Source of the DNA: Gemmataceae bacterium
GTDB taxonomy: Bacteria; Planctomycetota; Planctomycetia; Gemmatales; Gemmataceae
Direction of reading: 5' to 3'
Assembly: GCA_009691845.1 (NCBI GenBank)
Contig: SIAJ01000030.1
Coordinates: forward strand, 1-55,459
DNA length: 55,459 nt
The translations under genes were made by a program, and so were the position numbers. The notes beneath the pieces were generated by a model. The model did no database searches and had not been told where the DNA came from. It saw only the letters and a program-made list of their open reading frames with translations. Every line of letters begins with the position of its first letter. Within the stretch, counting starts at the first letter, position 1. This document shows positions 50,936-55,459 of the stretch, piece by piece.

Positions 50936-51985
50936 ATGACGAAGTATCGTGCCGAAGACTTGATCTCGTTTACGACCAGCTTGTTCGCGGCCGCGGGTTG
51001 TGACGGCGACAAGCCGGCCACCATTGCTCGCGGTCTAGTCGAGGCCGATTTGCTTGGCCACTCGACGCACGGGCTACAACTGGCGGCCGGCTATCTGCGC
51101 GAACTGGAATCCGGCTCGATGACTCCGCGCGGCGAACCCGAGATCGTCGCCGATCGCGGAGGGGCCATCACCTGGGATGGCCGGCGGCTGCCGGGCGTCT
51201 GGTTAACCGCCAAGGCCATCGATCTTGCGGTCGAACGTGTCGCGGCTCACGGCATCGTGGCCGTCGCGATTCGACAGAGCCATCACATCGCCTGTCTCGC
51301 TTCCTTCTTGCAGCGTGCGACCGATCGCGGCCTGATGATCATTCTCACCTGTTCCGATCCTTCGGTTGCCAGCGTCGCTCCGTTCGGCGGACGTAAAGCA
51401 GTCCTGACTCCGGACCCAATCGCGATTGGCATCCCGACCGACGCGGACCCAATCCTGATCGACATCAGTGCGTCGATCACCACCAACGGCATGACGGGAC
51501 GGCTGCGCGACGAGGGGAAGCGGTTCACCAGTCCGTGCCTGCTCGACGCGTCGGGCAACCCAACAGACGACCCGGCCGCCTTGTTCACCGACCCGCCCGG
51601 AACCATCTTGCCAATCGGCGGGGTGGAGCATGGCCACAAGGGTTTTGGACTCGCTCTGATGGTCGAAGCATTGACACAAGGCCTGAGCGGATTTGGCAGA
51701 GCCGAGAAACCGACCGGCTGGGGAGCGTCGATCTTCCTTCAAGTGATCGACCCCGCAGCGTTCGGCGGCCGTGCCGCCTTCCAGCACGAGACATCCTGGA
51801 CTGCAGAAGCCTGCCGCAACACACCACCCGCACCGGGAGTCGAGGCCGTGCGACTTCCGGGCCAGCGTGGCCTGGAGTTCAAGCGACGGGCACTCGTTGA
51901 AGGCGTTTCGCTCTATCGAGGCATCATGGAGGCACTGATCCCCTTCGCAAAGAAGCTGGGGGTTCACACGCCGAAAGAAATCTGA
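50936..51985 (+). CDS. Ldh-family (malate/L-lactate dehydrogenase type) oxidoreductase
   Basis: A 349-residue NAD(P)-dependent oxidoreductase of the Ldh_2 family: DLLGHSTHGLQLAAGYLREL with the key His, DGRRLPGVWLTAKAIDLAVE, VAIRQSHHIACLASFLQRAT, DPSVASVAPFGGRKAVLTPD, IGIPTDADPILIDISASITT and GGVEHGHKGFGLALMVEALT. Members act on malate, lactate, ureidoglycolate, sulfolactate or similar 2-hydroxyacids, so the substrate is open. It may be regulated by the Rex protein encoded just upstream, which is inference from position only. Confidence 0.88.
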   Translation: MTKYRAEDLISFTTSLFAAAGCDGDKPATIARGLVEADLLGHSTHGLQLAAGYLRELESGSMTPRGEPEIVADRGGAITWDGRRLPGVWLTAKAIDLAVERVAAHGIVAVAIRQSHHIACLASFLQRATDRGLMIILTCSDPSVASVAPFGGRKAVLTPDPIAIGIPTDADPILIDISASITTNGMTGRLRDEGKRFTSPCLLDASGNPTDDPAALFTDPPGTILPIGGVEHGHKGFGLALMVEALTQGLSGFGRAEKPTGWGASIFLQVIDPAAFGGRAAFQHETSWTAEACRNTPPAPGVEAVRLPGQRGLEFKRRALVEGVSLYRGIMEALIPFAKKLGVHTPKEI

Positions 51986-52094
51986 GTACCCGTGAAGGCC
52001 GACGCCACATCTGCTACATCATTCCGGCTCGGGATGACCGTTGCATGATTGAGTCCGGAGTAAGGCCGGTCGCCCGGATCTAAGGAGCAAAGCA

Positions 52095-53027
52095 ATGTCG
52101 AGGCACTGGTTGCTGATCTGTTTGGTCGCCGGTCCGTTGCTGGCCCAGGCCACACCGAACACGCATGCTCAGGATCGCAAAACCATGAACTACATCGACG
52201 CCCATGTCCACGTTTGGACGCCGGACACGACTCGCTACCCACTGGCGCTCGGCTACACCAAGGAGAACATGAAGCCTGGCTCGTTCACGCCGGAGGACCT
52301 GTTCAAGCATTGCGAGCCGGCAGGCGTGAGACGGATCAACCTCATCCAGATCAGTTTTTATGGCTTCGACAATTCCTACATGCTGGACATGATTGCGAAG
52401 CATCCCGAAGTCTTCGTCGGCACGGCCGTCATCGATCCCCTGGGCAAGGACCCAGCCGGTCAGATGAGCGAGCTGGCCAAGAAGGGCGTGCGTGCCTTTC
52501 GCATCCATCCCAAGCTCAGCCAGCAACCGGTCGAGAAGTGGCTCCAGCCGGAGGGATATCGGAAGATGTTTGAAGCCGGTGCCCGCAATAACCAGGCGAT
52601 GTCCTGTCTCATCGGTCCCGACGGCTTGCCGGAACTTGACCGAATCTGCGCCGCGTTTCCCGACACCCCGGTGATCATCGACCACCTCGCTCGCATCGGT
52701 GCGGATGGCGTGATTCTGGACGCGGATGTGGATCGGCTTTGCGCGATGGCCAAACACAAGAAGGTCTTGCTCAAGGTGGGTGCCTTCTACGCCCTGGGCA
52801 AGAAGAAGCCGCCGTACGATGATCTGGCACCGTTGATCAAAAAGGTCGTCACCGCCTTTGGCCCAAAACGCTGCATGTGGGAGAGTGACGGCCCGTTCCA
52901 GGTGGACGGCGAGCACACGTATCAGGCGAGCGTCGATTTGATTCTGCGCCGACTCGATTTCCTCCGTGCCGAGGATAAGGAATGGCTGATGCGTAAGACG
53001 GCGGAAGAGTTTTTCTTTGGCAAGTAA
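52095..53027 (+). CDS. Exported amidohydrolase-family protein
   Basis: A 310-residue protein with a signal peptide (MSRHWLLICLVAGPLLAQAT, cut near AQ). The amidohydrolase-2 barrel starts with the metal-binding YIDAHVHVWTPDTTRYPL, then FVGTAVIDPLGKDPAGQMSE, AFRIHPKL, VIIDHLARIGADG, VLLKVGAFYALGKKKPPYDD and RCMWESDGPF. The HVH, HPK, DH and SDGP positions of the metal site are all present. Substrates of this family include lactones and decarboxylated aromatic acids. It is on the same strand as the oxidoreductase, about 110 bases downstream. Confidence 0.85.
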   Translation: MSRHWLLICLVAGPLLAQATPNTHAQDRKTMNYIDAHVHVWTPDTTRYPLALGYTKENMKPGSFTPEDLFKHCEPAGVRRINLIQISFYGFDNSYMLDMIAKHPEVFVGTAVIDPLGKDPAGQMSELAKKGVRAFRIHPKLSQQPVEKWLQPEGYRKMFEAGARNNQAMSCLIGPDGLPELDRICAAFPDTPVIIDHLARIGADGVILDADVDRLCAMAKHKKVLLKVGAFYALGKKKPPYDDLAPLIKKVVTAFGPKRCMWESDGPFQVDGEHTYQASVDLILRRLDFLRAEDKEWLMRKTAEEFFFGK

Positions 53028-53090
53028 GAGCGCAAGTATTGGCAGTTACCGGCCATGCTTTTTAGCAGAAATCAGGTAGTGTCCTGATTT

Positions 53091-53125
53091 GGGAGGGCGA
53101 GGCTCCTGCCGAGCCTCGCCCTCCC
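53091..53125. terminator. Long hairpin between convergent genes
   Basis: A perfect 15-bp stem GGGAGGGCGAGGCTC/GAGCCTCGCCCTCCC with loop CTGCC, between the amidohydrolase and the surface protein, which converge. It probably stops both transcripts, although no T run follows. Confidence 0.7.
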
Positions 53126-53150
53126 GGAACCCAATTTTCCGGACAGCCTC

Positions 53151-55459
53151 TTAGTTCCACCGCGAGTTGAAGCCGAAGATCGACGTGCTCGTCGTGGCGA
53201 CCGCCGTGAGGGAACCGCTTACGTAGTCCGTCAAGCGGGCGCTAAAGGTCGTCGAGGCTCCGCGCGGTACGCTGGACGCATAGGTCACCGCGAACTTCGC
53301 CACGCCCCTCTGGGCCACATTCAGATTGCCGATCGTCAGTTGATACTTGCCGCCGCCGATGTGGACCCAACCCGCGTCACTGGCAGACGCACGGAAGGTT
53401 GCCCAGGCCGGTAGCTGAGCTTCCAGCACAACACCACTCGACAGTTGCGTTCCAGCGTTTCGGTAACCAATGCGGAACGTGAAGTTCGTGCCGGCTGTCA
53501 GCCGCGCCGGCGGACGAACGTGGCTGACCCTCAGCTTGCGTTTGCCCGTCACGTTGACGGACGCGCTATCGACCGGACCAGCCGACTGATTCCCAGCCCG
53601 GTCCGTCACCACTCCTGCGGCCAGGCGGATGCGAAGAATACCTTGCCCGCCGTAAACATCGTTGACCGTCACACGGACCGTTGTGGCCGTCAGCGCCGTA
53701 ACCACGACCGAATTGGCCGTGACCGCTACCGGCGATCCCACCAGCGTGATCTGTGCCGGGGTCAGCGTGAAAGGCAGCAGAGCATTCGTATCCGCAAGGG
53801 TCACGACCCACGAAACCGGACCGGCCCTCGTCGTGGCCACGGAAGGCGCACCGATCGTCAGCGACGGCAGAGTATTGTCGACGATCACCACGGCACTCGG
53901 CCCGGCACTGGTCGCCTGGTTGCCAGCCGCGTCCACGGCCGTGCCGGTCGCGACGCTGATGCCCAGCGTTCCGTCGCCCGTGATGTTCGTCAGTACCACA
54001 TTGGCCGTGTTCGGCCCGGTGATGTTGACGGCCACGCTCGCCGACACGCCCATCGAAGCATTCAGCGAAATGCCGGCCGGCGTGAGGGTGATCCCATCGA
54101 GGTTCACATCGGCATAGGTCAGCACGTACGTCACTGTCGCGGCACTATTGGCATAGCCCTGCGACGGAGCACCGATGGCCACGGTCGGTGCAATCGTATC
54201 CACGGTCCAGGTGAAGCTGGCCGGTGTCTGGTCCACGTTTCCGGCCACGTCTCTGGCCCGCACCTGGAAGGTGTGCGATCCTTCCGACAGGCCGTTGAAC
54301 GTGATCGGGCTGGTCGCCGTTGCGAACGCGGCTCCGTCCAGGCTGGCCTCGAACGTCAGCACCAGCGGCAGGACATCGTCTGTTCCGGAAAACGCGAACT
54401 GGGCCGTCGTGCTGGAAATGAAGCTGGCCGCGTTCACAGACGGGGCCAAATCAATCGTCGTCTCCGGGGCAACGACATCGCTGATCGTGATGATAAAGGT
54501 GGTCTCGGCGCTGGTCAGTGCCGGATTGCCGTTGATCGTCGCATCGTCGGTGAGCGTGACCGAGATCGTTGCCGTGCCGGTCGTGAAGTTCGGTGTGTAG
54601 GTCAGCGTGCCGAAGCTGTTGATGGCGGGCGGCGTGGCGAAAAGCCCAGCATTGGTATTGCCCGTGATGTTGAAGGTAAGACCTTGCGTCACGGTGGTGT
54701 CGCCGTCCTCGATGACCGTGGCCCAGCCGCTGACGCTCTGCACGCTGTTCGTGGCATTAATGTTTTGATCCGCGCCTGTCACGAAGCTGGGCGTCTCGTT
54801 GACGTTGGTCACCCCGATCGTGAAGGCCTCTTCGTAGAACAGGCCACCCTGATCCGTGGTGCGGACGAGGACGCTGTAGCTCGACTGCGCCTCGAAGTTG
54901 AAGCTCGCAGCGGTTTGCAGAACGTTGCCGCTGATCTGGAAGCTGGCGTTGCCCGTGTCGCCGGTGCCGCTGACCAGCGTGTAGGTGAACGTGTTGCCGG
55001 CGTCCACGTCCGTGGTGCTAAAATCGCCCACCGCCGTGCCGGATGCCTGGTTCTCCGCCACCGTGCTGTTCGACAGGCTAATATCGCTGGGGGCGGAATT
55101 TTGGCTGATATTGTAGGTCTGGCCAATGAAGGCGATGCTGTTCAGCAGCACGCTGGCGGTGTCGGCGTTGAAATTGGCGGTGACGAGATCGAGCTTGCCA
55201 TCGCCATTGACATCGCCGAGCGTCACGGAAAAAGGGCCGGACCCCGTGGCGAAGTCGGTTTTGCTCCCGAAACTGCCAGCGCCGTTGCCGAGCAGCACGC
55301 TGGCGGTGTCGGCGCTGCGATTGGCGGTGACGAGATCGAGCTTGCCATCGCCATTGACATCGCCGAGCGTCACGGAAAGAGGGCCGGACCCCGTGGCGAA
55401 GTCGGTTTTGGCTGCAAAGCTGCCAGCGCCGTTGCCGAGCAGCACGCTGGCGGTGTTGG
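53151..55459 (-). CDS. Giant secreted surface protein, C-terminal part (VCBS/FG-GAP, cadherin-like, Ig-like and DUF11 domains)
   Basis: The window shows the last 769 or so residues; the start lies beyond the right edge. In order: FG-GAP/VCBS repeats with calcium loops (LGDVNGDGKLDLVTANRSAD), a cadherin-like domain (ISLSNSTVAENQASGTAVGD), then NETPSFVTGADQNINATNSV. A series of Ig-like domains follows (VTLTDDATINGNPALTSAET, SEGSHTFQVRARDVAGNVDQ, TNITGDGTLGISVATGTAVD). A DUF11-like domain ends it (PPARLTAGTNFTFRIGYRNA to VTYASSVPRGASTTF). The C-terminal domain echoes the one of 16431-18158. No sorting signal is visible at the end. It is likely exported and calcium-stabilised. Confidence 0.85.
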   Translation of the reverse strand, partial: NTASVLLGNGAGSFAAKTDFATGSGPLSVTLGDVNGDGKLDLVTANRSADTASVLLGNGAGSFGSKTDFATGSGPFSVTLGDVNGDGKLDLVTANFNADTASVLLNSIAFIGQTYNISQNSAPSDISLSNSTVAENQASGTAVGDFSTTDVDAGNTFTYTLVSGTGDTGNASFQISGNVLQTAASFNFEAQSSYSVLVRTTDQGGLFYEEAFTIGVTNVNETPSFVTGADQNINATNSVQSVSGWATVIEDGDTTVTQGLTFNITGNTNAGLFATPPAINSFGTLTYTPNFTTGTATISVTLTDDATINGNPALTSAETTFIITISDVVAPETTIDLAPSVNAASFISSTTAQFAFSGTDDVLPLVLTFEASLDGAAFATATSPITFNGLSEGSHTFQVRARDVAGNVDQTPASFTWTVDTIAPTVAIGAPSQGYANSAATVTYVLTYADVNLDGITLTPAGISLNASMGVSASVAVNITGPNTANVVLTNITGDGTLGISVATGTAVDAAGNQATSAGPSAVVIVDNTLPSLTIGAPSVATTRAGPVSWVVTLADTNALLPFTLTPAQITLVGSPVAVTANSVVVTALTATTVRVTVNDVYGGQGILRIRLAAGVVTDRAGNQSAGPVDSASVNVTGKRKLRVSHVRPPARLTAGTNFTFRIGYRNAGTQLSSGVVLEAQLPAWATFRASASDAGWVHIGGGKYQLTIGNLNVAQRGVAKFAVTYASSVPRGASTTFSARLTDYVSGSLTAVATTSTSIFGFNSRWN
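55144..55459. repeat. 147-bp tandem repeat coding for VCBS units
   Basis: The word AGCAGCACGCTGGCGGTGT recurs at 55144, 55291 and 55438, exactly 147 bases (49 codons) apart. The intervening DNA is almost identical. At least two full units are visible and more probably lie beyond the edge, so the repeat number in the assembly may be wrong. Confidence 0.85.

Noticed and set aside
50118..51985. A Rex operator controlling rex and the oxidoreductase
   Set aside because: I could not find a TTGTGAAN6TTCACAA-like site; the palindromes present (GTCGGCACAC type) also occur far from rex.

Overview
The window looks like the chromosome of a GC-rich planctomycete, most probably close to Gemmata and its relatives. 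The evidence is the gene content: a DUF1501 protein with a twin-arginine leader, DUF1080-type secreted proteins, twin-arginine sugar-isomerase-like TIM barrels, a formylglycine-generating-enzyme-like protein, SdrD-B/DUF11 surface proteins with a planctomycete-style N-terminus, and an ExbB/ExbD cluster with a squalene-cyclase-like repeat protein. No 16S rRNA or intact tRNA is present, so the assignment is an inference.

Positions 1-5.9 kb are an accessory island, visibly less GC-rich than the rest. It holds a truncated HsdM whose end reads as a different methyltransferase, an ArdC-like/ImmA-type metallopeptidase, a three-gene unknown membrane cassette facing an XRE repressor, tandem operator-like repeats and an orphan phage terminase small subunit. 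It ends at the 3' half of a tRNA-Val-like gene (5859-5906), which looks like an integration scar. No integrase is inside the window.

Positions 5.9-20 kb are ordinary chromosome: a helicase-C3 domain protein, DUF1501, an HtrA-type protease coupled to a TIM barrel, TrpE, a degenerate NtrC-type regulator, a DUF1080 protein and two large secreted proteins.

Phage-type head genes are split in two. Terminase small and large subunits plus an ABC-ATPase/acyltransferase fusion lie at 20.2-23.3 kb. Portal, prohead protease, major capsid protein, a small structural protein, a connector and a head-closure protein lie at 37.7-42.8 kb. About 14 kb of cellular genes separates them. There are no tail, lysis, replication or integrase genes. 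A 55-bp element, 75% identical by hand alignment, precedes both halves, suggesting one dispersed system, either a domesticated head or a gene-transfer-agent-like particle.

Between the halves lie a TIM barrel, a broken WD40 gene, an ExbB-ExbD-ExbD cluster ending in a TonB-like N-terminus fused to an alpha/alpha-toroid domain, DapA with an acetyltransferase, purine nucleoside phosphorylase, a cytidylate-kinase-like protein and two ABC-2 exporter pairs. After the capsid genes come an FGE-like protein, an MlaE-type permease, a chorismate-lyase-like protein beside a DUF116-polyprenyl synthase fusion, an outer-membrane barrel protein, Rex, an Ldh-family oxidoreductase, an amidohydrolase and the C-terminal part of a giant Ig/VCBS-repeat surface protein that runs off the right edge. 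Intergenic spaces are rich in several families of perfect palindromes.
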